Program-made: the position numbers and the translations under genes | Notes under the pieces: model-generated | The model's input: the letters and a program-made list of their open reading frames with translations, nothing else | What the model was told of the DNA's origin: nothing | Database searches by the model: none | Shown here: positions 1 through 6,950 of the stretch, piece by piece | Layout: every line of letters starts with the position of its first letter | How positions within the stretch are numbered: position 1 is the first letter of the stretch | Assembly: GCA_013813185.1 (NCBI GenBank) | Contig: JACCSD010000033.1 | Location: 1 to 9,193, forward strand | Direction of reading: 5' to 3' | DNA: 9,193 nucleotides | Source of the DNA: Burkholderiaceae bacterium | Lineage (GTDB): Bacteria > Pseudomonadota > Gammaproteobacteria > Burkholderiales > Burkholderiaceae_F

Positions 1-1329
1 ATCGAAGCCATCCGCGCGACGGACGAACATCTGAACGCGTACAGCGCGGTCTTCGCAGACACTGCGCTGGCGCGTGCCACTGAGCTGGAGCACGAAGCGC
101 GGCAAGGCAATATGCAAGGTTCTTTGCACGGCGTTCCGTTCGCAGTGAAGGACCTTTTCAACGTGCAGGGCACCCGAACGCAGCGGGGATCGCATCTGTA
201 CGCCGATTTCGTGTCGGTCGAAACCGCACCCGCGGTCGAGCGGATGCTGGCTGCCGGAGCGATTCTGGTCGGCAAGAACACGACGGCAGAGCTTGGCTGG
301 AAGGCATCGTCGCAATCGCCGCTGTATGGCGTCACGCGCAACCCGTGGGATCCCGCTCGAACCGCGGGTGGCTCGAGCTCGGGATCGGCAGTGGCGGTTG
401 CCGCCGGCACGGTGCCGATCTCGCTCGGCTCGGACGGCGGCGGTTCGCTGCGCATCCCGGCGGCGTTCTGCGGCGTGTTTTCCCTGAAAGCGCAGCTGGG
501 TCGCATTCCTACTCATCCGGTGAGCTCGACCGAGCATTTGTCGCACGCCGGCCCGATGACGAACTCGGTGGCCGACTACGTGCTCGCGCTCGATGTGCTG
601 GCCGGCCCGGACGCGCGCGACCCCAACTCCCTGCCTCGCAGCGGTATCGCCACCCTGGAGCAGCTCGGCCGGCGCGACTCGCCGATACGCTGCGCATACG
701 CACCGGCGCTGTTCGGAAAGTCCGTTGCTCCAAGCGTCGATCGCTGCATCCGCGATGCGGTCGGCCGAATGAAACGAGAACTTCCGATCGAAGTCATCGA
801 GACGATTCCCGATTGGTCCGATCCGATCGAGATTTTCGAGGCGCTGTGGACCGCTCGCGGCTCGATTTATCGGCAGCTCGACGATGACGCCAGGAGCAAG
901 CTGGATCCGGGATTGCGCAGGATGGTCGAGCACTCGTCGGCCATCAGTGTCGCCGATCATCTCCGCACGCTGCAGAAGCGGGCCGATTTCTGCCGCCGGG
1001 TGGCCGAATGGTTCGAGGATTTCGATGTTCTGCTGCTGCCGACGGTGCCGATCGAACCGTTTGCAGCACAAGACGATGGACCGCCCGACATGGATCCGGA
1101 CCCGCCGGTTCCGTGGGCGCGTTGGACTCCGTTCACGTATCCATTTAATCTGACCGGACAACCCGCCGCGTCGATTCCATGCGGCTGGTCCGACAGCGGG
1201 CTTCCGGTCGGTTTGCAGGTGGTCGCCCGGCGCTTCGATGAACTGACCGTGCTGCAGCTCTGTTCGATGTGGGAGCGAATCTTCGATTGGCGCAGCAAGC
1301 GGCCTTCGATCTTTGCCGGTGCGCATTGA
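1..1329 (+). CDS. Amidase-signature (AS) family amidase, 5' truncated
   Basis: Hydrolyses a carboxamide-type C-N bond, probably in the cytoplasm; the substrate is not readable from sequence. The frame is open from base 1, and the residues before the first ATG at 112 (including LNAYSAVFADTALARATELE) match the usual AS N-terminal helix, so the real start lies upstream of the window and 112 is internal. The Ser-cisSer-Lys triad is intact: Lys in GVPFAVKD (codon 148-150), cis-Ser in AGGSSSGS (373-375) and nucleophile Ser in GSDGGGSLRIP (445-447). The Lys-to-Ser and Ser-to-Ser spacings of 75 and 24 residues equal those I recall for fatty acid amide hydrolase. With 442 visible residues against a usual 460-490, only about 20-45 are missing. 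One oddity is LKAQLGRIP where most relatives have LKPTxGRVP. It ends 8 bp before the next hydrolase, so the two are probably co-transcribed. A GatA subunit is less likely because no gatB or gatC is adjacent. Confidence 0.93.
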   Translation: MEAIRATDEHLNAYSAVFADTALARATELEHEARQGNMQGSLHGVPFAVKDLFNVQGTRTQRGSHLYADFVSVETAPAVERMLAAGAILVGKNTTAELGWKASSQSPLYGVTRNPWDPARTAGGSSSGSAVAVAAGTVPISLGSDGGGSLRIPAAFCGVFSLKAQLGRIPTHPVSSTEHLSHAGPMTNSVADYVLALDVLAGPDARDPNSLPRSGIATLEQLGRRDSPIRCAYAPALFGKSVAPSVDRCIRDAVGRMKRELPIEVIETIPDWSDPIEIFEALWTARGSIYRQLDDDARSKLDPGLRRMVEHSSAISVADHLRTLQKRADFCRRVAEWFEDFDVLLLPTVPIEPFAAQDDGPPDMDPDPPVPWARWTPFTYPFNLTGQPAASIPCGWSDSGLPVGLQVVARRFDELTVLQLCSMWERIFDWRSKRPSIFAGAH

Positions 1330-1334
1330 GAGGA
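1328..1334 (+). promoter_or_regulatory. Ribosome binding site of the M20 hydrolase
   Basis: The purine-rich GAGAGGA overlaps the amidase stop codon (TGA 1327-1329) and lies 3 nt before the ATG at 1338. It supports that start over the upstream in-frame codon at 1269. The overlap with the previous stop suggests re-initiation by ribosomes finishing the amidase. Confidence 0.6.
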
Positions 1335-1337
1335 ACC

Positions 1338-2576
1338 ATGCAGAAGGTGGATATCGACATCGAGGCGTTTCGGCGCGACATGGACGCTGTGTCGACCTTC
1401 GGTGCAACGCCGGACGGCGGTGTGTGCAGACCGACCGCAACCGATGCCGACGGTGCCGCTCGCGACTGGTTCTGCCGGCGGCTGCGCGAGGAGGGAATGC
1501 AGATATCGGTCGACCAGTTGGGTTGCATTTTCGGCGTCCTGCCACTGGCGGGCGCCGATGCGCCGCTGGTGTTGACGGGATCGCATCTGGACAGCCAGCC
1601 CACCGGCGGCCGCTACGACGGCGCGTATGGCGTGGTCGCCGGCTTGCACGCGGCGCTGGCAGTCGCCCGTGCGATCAAATCGAGTTCGGCGCAACCGAAG
1701 TGCAACGTCGGCGTCGTCAACTGGACCAACGAGGAGGGCAGCCGCTTCGCTCCGAGCACGATGGGCAGTGCAGTGTTCGCCGGCGCGATCGAGGCGCAGG
1801 CGGCTCTTGCAGCGCAGGACGAAAAGGGTGAAACGCTCGCCGCCGCGCTCGCGAAGATCGGCTATGCGGGAAACGACAGCGCGCCGCTAAAGCTGGCGGC
1901 CTATGTCGAGGCGCACATCGAGCAGGGCCCGGTGCTCGAGCGCGAGCAGCGCACGATCGGCGTGGTGGACGGCAACTGGGGAACAGCCAAGTTCATCGTC
2001 GAATTCACCGGGCGGGCAGCGCACACCGGTCCCACCCCGATGCACGAGCGGCGCGATGCTTTGCTCGCGGCGGCGCGGCTGGTGCTCGCGGTGCGTGCGG
2101 AGTCCGACGCTACGGCGGGTGCATTGCTTTCGTCGGTCGGACGCATCGAGGTCCATCCGAATTCGACCAACGTTGTGGCCGAGAGAGCGCGCGTCTATGT
2201 CGAGTTTCGCGACATCGATCAGGCGCGGCTCGATGCGGCCTGCCGCAGCTTTGCAGCAACGGTGGCAACGATCGCGCAGAATGGAATCCGGGCGGTCGTC
2301 ACGCAAACGACGGATCGTCGCGTTGCCGACTTCGATGCCGGGCTGCGCGAACTGATCGAGGCAGTCGCGCACGAAGCGGATATCTCGAGCATGCGTCTGC
2401 GGACGGTCGCGGGCCACGATGCTGTGTCGCTGGCAACGCGGTTCAAGAGCGCGATGATCTTCGTCCCCAGCGCCAACGGCATCAGTCATAACGCGGAGGA
2501 GTTCACCGCGAGCGAAGATCTGGAGGCCGGCGCCCGCGTGCTCGCGGGTGTGCTGGCGCACCTGGTACGCAACTAG
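1338..2576 (+). CDS. Zn-dependent M20-type amidohydrolase (allantoate amidohydrolase / N-carbamoyl-L-amino-acid hydrolase family)
   Basis: A 412-residue binuclear-metal hydrolase of the AllC/HyuC/beta-ureidopropionase group, which removes carbamoyl or ureido groups from N-carbamoyl amino acids or allantoate, releasing ammonia and CO2. Expected ligands are all present: His83 in GSHLDS, Asp94 in GRYDGAYG, Glu132/Glu133 in NWTNEEGSRFAP, His193 in YVEAHIEQGP and His384 in NGISHNAEEF. The dimerisation-domain motif GRAAHTGPTPMHERRDA (His229) is also intact. The length equals the family norm. The ATG at 1338 is chosen because GAGG at 1330-1333 precedes it and the N-terminus fits relatives; the longer frame from 1269 would overlap the amidase by about 60 bp. 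Its pairing with an amidase suggests sequential breakdown of an amide/ureide compound (inference). The exact substrate (allantoate, N-carbamoyl amino acid, ureidopropionate) cannot be decided by motif, so no symbol is assigned. Confidence 0.93.
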   Translation: MQKVDIDIEAFRRDMDAVSTFGATPDGGVCRPTATDADGAARDWFCRRLREEGMQISVDQLGCIFGVLPLAGADAPLVLTGSHLDSQPTGGRYDGAYGVVAGLHAALAVARAIKSSSAQPKCNVGVVNWTNEEGSRFAPSTMGSAVFAGAIEAQAALAAQDEKGETLAAALAKIGYAGNDSAPLKLAAYVEAHIEQGPVLEREQRTIGVVDGNWGTAKFIVEFTGRAAHTGPTPMHERRDALLAAARLVLAVRAESDATAGALLSSVGRIEVHPNSTNVVAERARVYVEFRDIDQARLDAACRSFAATVATIAQNGIRAVVTQTTDRRVADFDAGLRELIEAVAHEADISSMRLRTVAGHDAVSLATRFKSAMIFVPSANGISHNAEEFTASEDLEAGARVLAGVLAHLVRN

Positions 2577-3418
2577 GCAAGCCGCATAACGATCAGCCCG
2601 AGCAATATCAGCGTGGCTGCAACCGATCGCCACACCGACAGCGGTTCACGCAGGATGAAAACCGAAATCAGGGCGGCGAAAAGGATGCTGCTTTCGCGCA
2701 CCGCCGCTACCAGCGCGATCGGTGCCTTCGTCATTGCCCAGATTGCTATCCAGTAGGCCGCGGCCGACATCAGGCCGCCGAAAAACGCAGGCTTCCAGAA
2801 GCGCTTCAGCGATGTTGCGAGCTCGGGCACCCGCGCGGCCAGCAACACCAGGAAGATGGCGATGCCGTCGAGAAACAACAGCCACGCGGCATAGATGTGC
2901 GGCGATGCACTGGCGCGGCCGCCCAGACCGTCGACAACGGTGTAAGCGGCGATGAACGCCGAAGTCGATAGTGCGAACAGAACGGCGTGTGCTCCCAGAT
3001 GCACCGCCGGGCGCCCGCCCCGAAATGCCATCACCATGATCCCCGCGCTCAAGATCGCGATTCCGAGCAGGGTCAGAGGGTGCAGCGTTTCGTCCAGCAC
3101 CCATATGCCGATCAGCGCGACCAGCAGCGGAGCGGTTCCGCGGGCCAGTGGATAGACCTGGCCGAGGTCGCCCCACGTGTAGGCGCGCGCCAGAAACCAG
3201 CGGTACCCGGTATGGAAGAAAACGCTTAGCGCAAGCCAGGGGAGTGCGCGAGCGTCGGGCAGGCCCAACCAGGGGATGGCAATCGCCCCAACCATGCCGG
3301 AGAACATCGAGATCATCGCCAGCGACACCAGCGGGCTAGCGCCGATTTTTACGAATGCGTTCCACCCGGCGTGCAGTGCTGCTGCCGCAACGACGGCGGT
3401 GAAGACGGCCGAGTCCAG
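2573..3418 (-). CDS. EamA/DMT-superfamily permease, probable CTG start
   Basis: Inner-membrane drug/metabolite transporter with two tandem EamA domains, about residues 3-130 and 145-280. Ten hydrophobic helices can be read, and family motifs such as YPLARGTAPLLVALIG and VRESSILFAALISVFILRE end each half. The ATG/GTG/TTG-only reading starts at GTG 3328 (251 aa) and would delete helix 1. In frame upstream lie 30 more residues, including DSAVFTAVVAAAALHAGWNA, a typical first EamA helix, bounded by a TAA at 3434-3436. The only NTG codon that includes the whole helix is CTG at 3418-3416, and AAGGAG (3429-3424) sits 5 nt before it. That gives 281 aa, the usual family length. The gene is divergent from the GntR regulator and convergent with the hydrolase, sharing the stop tetranucleotide CTAG. 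The substrate is unknown: it may export a product or import a metabolite of the neighbouring hydrolases. Confidence 0.88.
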   Translation of the reverse strand: MDSAVFTAVVAAAALHAGWNAFVKIGASPLVSLAMISMFSGMVGAIAIPWLGLPDARALPWLALSVFFHTGYRWFLARAYTWGDLGQVYPLARGTAPLLVALIGIWVLDETLHPLTLLGIAILSAGIMVMAFRGGRPAVHLGAHAVLFALSTSAFIAAYTVVDGLGGRASASPHIYAAWLLFLDGIAIFLVLLAARVPELATSLKRFWKPAFFGGLMSAAAYWIAIWAMTKAPIALVAAVRESSILFAALISVFILREPLSVWRSVAATLILLGLIVMRLA

Positions 3419-3423
3419 GCAAG

Positions 3424-3429
3424 CTCCTT
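3424..3429 (-). promoter_or_regulatory. Strong Shine-Dalgarno that decides the EamA start
   Basis: On the minus strand this reads AAGGAG, followed by 5 nt (cttgc) and then CTG. It is the best ribosome binding site in the region. Nothing comparable precedes the GTG at 3328, so it is the main evidence for initiation at CTG 3418. Confidence 0.7.
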
Positions 3430-3456
3430 GGGGTTAACCTGTCCCGCGAGAATGGT

Positions 3457-3486
3457 TTGACAGGCTTCAATGGTCAACTGTAGATT
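3457..3486 (+). promoter_or_regulatory. Candidate sigma70 promoter for gntR and the ABC operon
   Basis: A perfect -35 hexamer TTGACA (3457-3462) is followed after 18 bp by TAGATT (3481-3486), which matches four of six positions of the -10 consensus. The predicted start near 3493 gives a very short leader before the ATG at 3517. The -10 end touches the left arm of the inverted repeat at 3485, so a protein bound there would block transcription. On the opposite strand TTGACC (3477-3472) could be a weak -35 for the EamA gene, but no good -10 follows it. Confidence 0.45.
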
Positions 3487-3516
3487 GTAGACATTCGACA
3501 AAGGTAATGTTTACAA
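3485..3516. promoter_or_regulatory. Inverted repeat, probable GntR/FCD operator
   Basis: TTGTAGACATT (3485-3495) and AATGTTTACAA (3506-3516) are inverted repeats matching at 10 of 11 positions with a 10-bp spacer. Each arm contains its own small TGT-N2-ACA palindrome (3486-3493 and 3508-3515), with centres 22 bp apart, about two helical turns. That layout suits two dimers on one face of the DNA. FCD-type GntR regulators commonly bind short TTGTNNACAA-like or TNGTNNNACNA-like palindromes near their own gene. The right arm ends directly before the start codon and the spacer carries the putative AAAGG ribosome site (3500-3504), so occupancy could block both promoter clearance and translation. 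The binder is inferred from adjacency. Confidence 0.55.
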
Positions 3517-4293
3517 ATGGACATGCTAAGTCCAGGTGCGCGGCTGGCACTGTTGCGCAATGAGACGGTGCAGCGGCTGGTGCAGCGGGAAATCGAGCGG
3601 TTGATCCTGACCGGCGAGTTGCGAGCCGGCGAGCGTATCAACGAAATCGAAATCGCCCGGCGGCTCGGTGTGAGCCGCGCTCCGGTGCGCGAAGCGCTGC
3701 GCACACTCGAGGAAGCCGATCTCGTGAAGTTCGAAAAGAATCGCGGCGTGACGGTGCGCGAGATCACGCTTGACGAAGCGGCGGACATCTATGAGATCCG
3801 CGCATCATTGGAGGAATTGATCTGTCGGCGGGTGGCGGTGCGGATCACCGCGCAGCAAATCGAGGAATTGCGGGCGCTGGTACAGCGGATGGGTGAACAA
3901 GCTACGAGCGGCGATGTCGAGAGCTATCACGAATCGAATGTGCAGTTCCATGAAAAGCTGACCGAATTTTCCGAGAGCAGGGAATTTGCCGGCTGCTACC
4001 GCATGTTGATCAACAAGTTGATCTTGTTCCGGCGCCGAACGCTCGGGCAGGGACACGCGGTTGTCATCTCGAACGTCGAACATCACGCCATCGTCAGACA
4101 CCTCGCCGCGCGGGATGCGGACGCGGCCGGGCGCGCCATGCACCGGCACATCACGGCGAGTGGCCGCCGGATGCGGCGCTCGCTGCAGCAGTTTCTGAAG
4201 AACTTGGATCAAGTCGAAGCAGCTAAAGCACCGGCCGCTTTGATCGCTAAAGCAGGTCGCAACGAACGGCGCGATGTAGGCGCCAAGATATAA
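3517..4293 (+). CDS. GntR-family transcriptional regulator, FCD (FadR) subfamily
   Basis: A 258-residue DNA-binding regulator. The N-terminal winged helix-turn-helix spans about residues 15-80, with recognition region INEIEIARRLGVSRAPVREA and the wing KNRGVTV. The FCD ligand domain spans about 87-225, all-helical, with the metal/carboxylate-site histidines His145 (QFHEKL), His189 (EHHAIV) and His211 (MHRHI). The position usually occupied by Asp in D-x-x-F-H is Asn141 here, a variant that also occurs in the family. About 30 extra polar residues follow the last FCD helix. FCD regulators typically bind organic-acid or amino-acid-like effectors and are released from DNA by them. The ATG at 3517 is the first in frame after the TAA at 3505; its ribosome site is mediocre, AAAGG 12 nt upstream. 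The gene ends 11 bp before the binding-protein gene, so it probably leads the transport operon and regulates itself. Confidence 0.93.
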   Translation: MDMLSPGARLALLRNETVQRLVQREIERLILTGELRAGERINEIEIARRLGVSRAPVREALRTLEEADLVKFEKNRGVTVREITLDEAADIYEIRASLEELICRRVAVRITAQQIEELRALVQRMGEQATSGDVESYHESNVQFHEKLTEFSESREFAGCYRMLINKLILFRRRTLGQGHAVVISNVEHHAIVRHLAARDADAAGRAMHRHITASGRRMRRSLQQFLKNLDQVEAAKAPAALIAKAGRNERRDVGAKI

Positions 4294-4298
4294 AAGGA
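4292..4298 (+). promoter_or_regulatory. Ribosome binding site of the binding-protein gene
   Basis: AAAAGGA overlaps the TAA stop of the regulator gene (4291-4293) and lies 6 nt before the ATG at 4305. It is much better placed than the regulator's own site, which could give a higher yield of the binding protein from the same transcript. Confidence 0.65.
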
Positions 4299-4304
4299 CA
4301 CACC

Positions 4305-5906
4305 ATGAGGAAAATGCATCGACATCTGGTTCTGGCTTTAGGAGCTCTGCTCAGCTCGGCGACGTTGACCGCTCAGGAGCCGAAGCGGGGCGGAACGTTG
4401 ACGTTCAGCTACCAGCCCGAGCCGTCGGCGCTTTCGACGATCGCGACCACAGCGGTTCCGGTCGCGTTGATCTCGACCAAAATCTTCGAGAGTCTGCTGG
4501 AATACAAGGGGCCGGAGCTCGCTCCGTTGCCGGGCCTGGCGGAATCGTGGACCGTTGCGCCCGACGGCAAGACCTACACCTTCAAGCTGCGCAAGGGCGT
4601 GCAGTGGCACGACGGCAAGCCGTTTACCAGCGCCGACGTCAAATTCTCGATCGAGAAACTGGTCGCGCCGTATCACTCCCGCGGCCGGGTGTACTACGGC
4701 GAACTGGCCGGGATCGACACACCGGATGCTCACACGGTCGTGTTCAGGCTGAAGCAGCCGGTGCCTTACTTCCTCAAAGCATTTCAGCCGAGCGAATCGC
4801 CGATTCTGCCGCAGCACATCATGGCTGCGGTTGATACCAGCGACGCCAAGAACGTGCGGCAGGCGGACTTCATGTCGAAGCCGGTCGGCACCGGCCCGTT
4901 CCAATTTAAGGAGTGGAAGAAGGGCAGCCATATCATTCTCGAACGCAATGCCAATTACTGGAAAAAAGGCCGTCCGTATCTGAACCAGGTCATCTTTCGG
5001 GCGATCCCGGACGGTGCGGCGCGCGCGATTGCACTCGAAACCGGCGAGATCGATCTGGCGCCGATGAATGCGGTACCGCAGGCCGAGATTGCGCGGCTGG
5101 CAAAGCTGCCTCATATCGCGCTCAGCAACGAGGGCGCGGCGGGGCTCGGCCCCTTGCTCTGGCTCGAGGTCAACCTGCGTGAGAAGCCGCTCAGTGACGT
5201 TCGCGTCCGCAAGGCGATCAGCATGGCTCTCGATCGCAAGCGGATCGTTGACGTGATCTGGTACGGACAGGGCAAGCCCGCGACTGGCCCGATTGTCAGC
5301 GGCAATCCGGAGCTTTACAACAAGTCACTGAAGCCGTTCCGCTACGACATTGCCGGCGCCAACAAACTGCTGGACGAGGCTGGATTTCCGCGTGGAGCAA
5401 ACGGCGTTCGCTTCAAGATGACGCAACACTTCACGCCCTATGGCGAGTCGTTCGTGCGGCTGGCCGAGTACACGAAGCAGGAGCTGGGCAAGCTCGGGAT
5501 CGAGGCGGAAACGCAAAGCGCCGATCTCGGTGGATGGTTGAAGGCGGTTTACAACGATTGGTCTTATCAGATGACCAATAACTTCACGCACAACTATTCT
5601 GATCCTGCGATCGGCGTGCAGCGCGCTTTCGTTTCGTCGAATATCAAGAAGGGCGCATCGTTCACGAACTCGATGGGATACAAGAATCCGCGCGTGGACG
5701 AGTTGTTCGATAAAAGCGCCGTAGAGACCGACCCGGCCAAGCGCAAGGCGATGCTCGATGAGATTCAGATGATTCTCGCCGACGAGTTGCCGGTCATCTT
5801 CCTGGTCGAAATCGCTTACTCGCACCTGTACAACAAGCGGGTGCACGGGCTGATAACGAACGGCATCTCGATGTACACCAACTGGGACTCGGTTTGGGTC
5901 GACTGA
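4305..5906 (+). CDS. Periplasmic solute-binding protein, SBP_bac_5 (peptide/nickel/opine) family
   Basis: Captures the ligand in the periplasm and delivers it to the adjacent ABC permeases. The 533 residues match the family's usual length. A Sec signal peptide is clear: basic MRKMHRH, a hydrophobic stretch at 8-20, and an Ala-type cleavage site LTA|QE after residue 23. There is no lipobox Cys, so it is soluble as in Gram-negatives. Family landmarks are GLAESWTVAPDGKTYTF with the following LRKGVQWHDGKPF (about 77-107), VGTGPFQFKEW near 193-203, the EIDL strand near 248, and the second-lobe motif DVRVRKAISMALDRKRIVDV near 299-318. SBP_5 proteins bind di/oligopeptides, but also opines, glutathione, nickel chelates and other amino-acid derivatives, so homology does not give the ligand. 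The next-door amidase and carbamoylase-type enzymes point to an amide, ureido or peptide-like compound (inference). Confidence 0.95.
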   Translation: MRKMHRHLVLALGALLSSATLTAQEPKRGGTLTFSYQPEPSALSTIATTAVPVALISTKIFESLLEYKGPELAPLPGLAESWTVAPDGKTYTFKLRKGVQWHDGKPFTSADVKFSIEKLVAPYHSRGRVYYGELAGIDTPDAHTVVFRLKQPVPYFLKAFQPSESPILPQHIMAAVDTSDAKNVRQADFMSKPVGTGPFQFKEWKKGSHIILERNANYWKKGRPYLNQVIFRAIPDGAARAIALETGEIDLAPMNAVPQAEIARLAKLPHIALSNEGAAGLGPLLWLEVNLREKPLSDVRVRKAISMALDRKRIVDVIWYGQGKPATGPIVSGNPELYNKSLKPFRYDIAGANKLLDEAGFPRGANGVRFKMTQHFTPYGESFVRLAEYTKQELGKLGIEAETQSADLGGWLKAVYNDWSYQMTNNFTHNYSDPAIGVQRAFVSSNIKKGASFTNSMGYKNPRVDELFDKSAVETDPAKRKAMLDEIQMILADELPVIFLVEIAYSHLYNKRVHGLITNGISMYTNWDSVWVD

Positions 5907-5915
5907 TGTGCTCGT

Positions 5916-5948
5916 AGGGCGGGCTGCGGTTTCGATCGCGCTCGCCCT
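5916..5948 (+). other. Intercistronic RNA hairpin between binding-protein and permease genes
   Basis: AGGGCGGGC (5916-5924) pairs with GCTCGCCCT (5940-5948), allowing one G-U. After a bulged U at 5925, GCGG (5926-5929) pairs with UCGC (5936-5939), again with one G-U, around a six-base loop. The 13-bp GC-rich stem starts 10 nt after the binding-protein stop. No run of T follows, so it is not a classical Rho-independent terminator. Hairpins here in binding-protein-dependent importers often protect the upstream mRNA from 3' exonucleases and keep the binding protein in excess of the membrane parts. That role is inferred. Confidence 0.5.
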
Positions 5949-5981
5949 CATTGCCTTCTGAATTCGTTCTGAAAGACAGTC

Positions 5982-6950
5982 GTGCTGCGGTACATCCTAC
6001 GGCGCACCGTGCAACTGCTGCCGGTGCTGCTCGCCATTGCGACGATGAACTTTCTGCTGTTGCAACTGGCGCCGGGAGATGCGGCCGACATCGTTGCCGG
6101 GCAGTCCGGTCACGCGACGCCGGAATTCGTGGCCCAGTTGCGCACCGAGTTCGGCCTTGATAAGACCGTGTTCGAGCAATACGTCATCTACGTCACCAAG
6201 CTGGTGACGCTGGATCTCGGCTACTCGTTCATCTACCAGCGGCCGGTCACGGAGTTGATCATGAGCCGCTTGCCGGCCACATTGCTGCTGATGATTCCGT
6301 CGATTGCTCTGGCCATCGCGCTCGGTATGCTCTTCGGAGTAACCGCGGCGAAAAATCGCGGACGCGCGGCCGACAACCTGCTGTCGACGATGGCGCTGGT
6401 GGTCTATGCGATGCCGGCATTCTGGCTCGGGCTGATGCTGATCGTTCTTTTCTCGATCACCTTCGGCATTCTTCCGTCGGGCGGCATGACCGATGTGCGC
6501 GCGAACTACACCGGGCTCGACTACGCGCTCGACGTGGCGCGCCACCTGGTGCTGCCGGTCATCACGATGGCGCTCTTCTACGTCGCAATCTATACGCGCC
6601 TGATGCGGGCCTCGATGCTCGAGGTGTTGACGCTTGATTTCATCACGACCGCACGCGCCAAGGGCGTTCCCGAGCGGCGTATCGCATGGCGCCACGCGGC
6701 GCGCAACGCGCTGTTGCCGGTTGTCACTCTCGCCGGACTGCAGTTCGGACATCTGCTCGGTGGCTCGGTGCTGGTTGAAACAGTGTTCGGCTGGCCGGGG
6801 CTGGGACGGCTGGTCTTCGATTCTCTTCTGCAGCGCGACCTCAATCTTCTGCTGGGAATACTTTTCATTTCCTCGGTTGTGGTGGTGCTCGCCAACCTGG
6901 CGGCCGACCTGACGTACGGCTTTCTCGATCCGCGCATCGTGCACCGATGA
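5982..6950 (+). CDS. Opp/Dpp-type ABC transporter permease, B subunit
   Basis: One of two inner-membrane permeases forming the translocation pore. The 322 residues are typical for the DppB/OppB type. The N-terminus MLRYILRRTVQLLPVLLAIATM is the classic B-subunit signature, followed by the periplasmic motif LAPGD and conserved GLDKTVFEQYV. About six helices follow. The cytoplasmic EAA loop, which docks on the ATPases, is seen at about 224-243 (ARAKGVPERRIAWRHAARNA, then LLPVVT). The GTG at 5982 is chosen because it gives this conserved N-terminus; the only ribosome site is weak, GAAAG at 5971-5975. The stop overlaps the next ATG (ATGA at 6947-6950), so translation of the C subunit is likely coupled. 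A gap of 75 bp with a hairpin separates it from the binding-protein gene. Confidence 0.95.
   Translation: MLRYILRRTVQLLPVLLAIATMNFLLLQLAPGDAADIVAGQSGHATPEFVAQLRTEFGLDKTVFEQYVIYVTKLVTLDLGYSFIYQRPVTELIMSRLPATLLLMIPSIALAIALGMLFGVTAAKNRGRAADNLLSTMALVVYAMPAFWLGLMLIVLFSITFGILPSGGMTDVRANYTGLDYALDVARHLVLPVITMALFYVAIYTRLMRASMLEVLTLDFITTARAKGVPERRIAWRHAARNALLPVVTLAGLQFGHLLGGSVLVETVFGWPGLGRLVFDSLLQRDLNLLLGILFISSVVVVLANLAADLTYGFLDPRIVHR

Noticed and set aside
1269..1337. 23-residue N-terminal extension of the M20 hydrolase
   Set aside because: It lies within the amidase coding end; the ATG at 1338 has a ribosome site and gives the normal family length.
957..1694. Antisense open frame (245 codons) spanning the amidase-hydrolase junction
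   Set aside because: It runs opposite two well-supported genes, has low-complexity Arg/Ser composition and shows no domain.
1887..2633. Antisense open frame (248 codons) opposite the hydrolase
   Set aside because: It is opposite conserved metal-site codons of the M20 enzyme and also overlaps the end of the EamA gene in another frame; no motif supports it.
2722..3339. Several plus-strand frames across the EamA gene
   Set aside because: They are Arg/Pro-rich shadows opposite a protein with ten clear membrane helices.
4338..5114. Antisense open frame (258 codons) opposite the binding-protein gene
   Set aside because: The sense strand encodes an intact SBP_5 protein. The antisense product is Arg-rich with no recognisable domain, consistent with third-position GC bias.
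5906..5917. Three-codon minigene (ATG TGC TCG TAG) overlapping the binding-protein stop
   Set aside because: It has no ribosome site, chance occurrence is likely, and nothing ties it to regulation.
5916..5960. Rho-independent terminator after the binding-protein gene
   Set aside because: The stem is strong but no T-run follows and the operon clearly continues, so it is described as an intercistronic hairpin instead.
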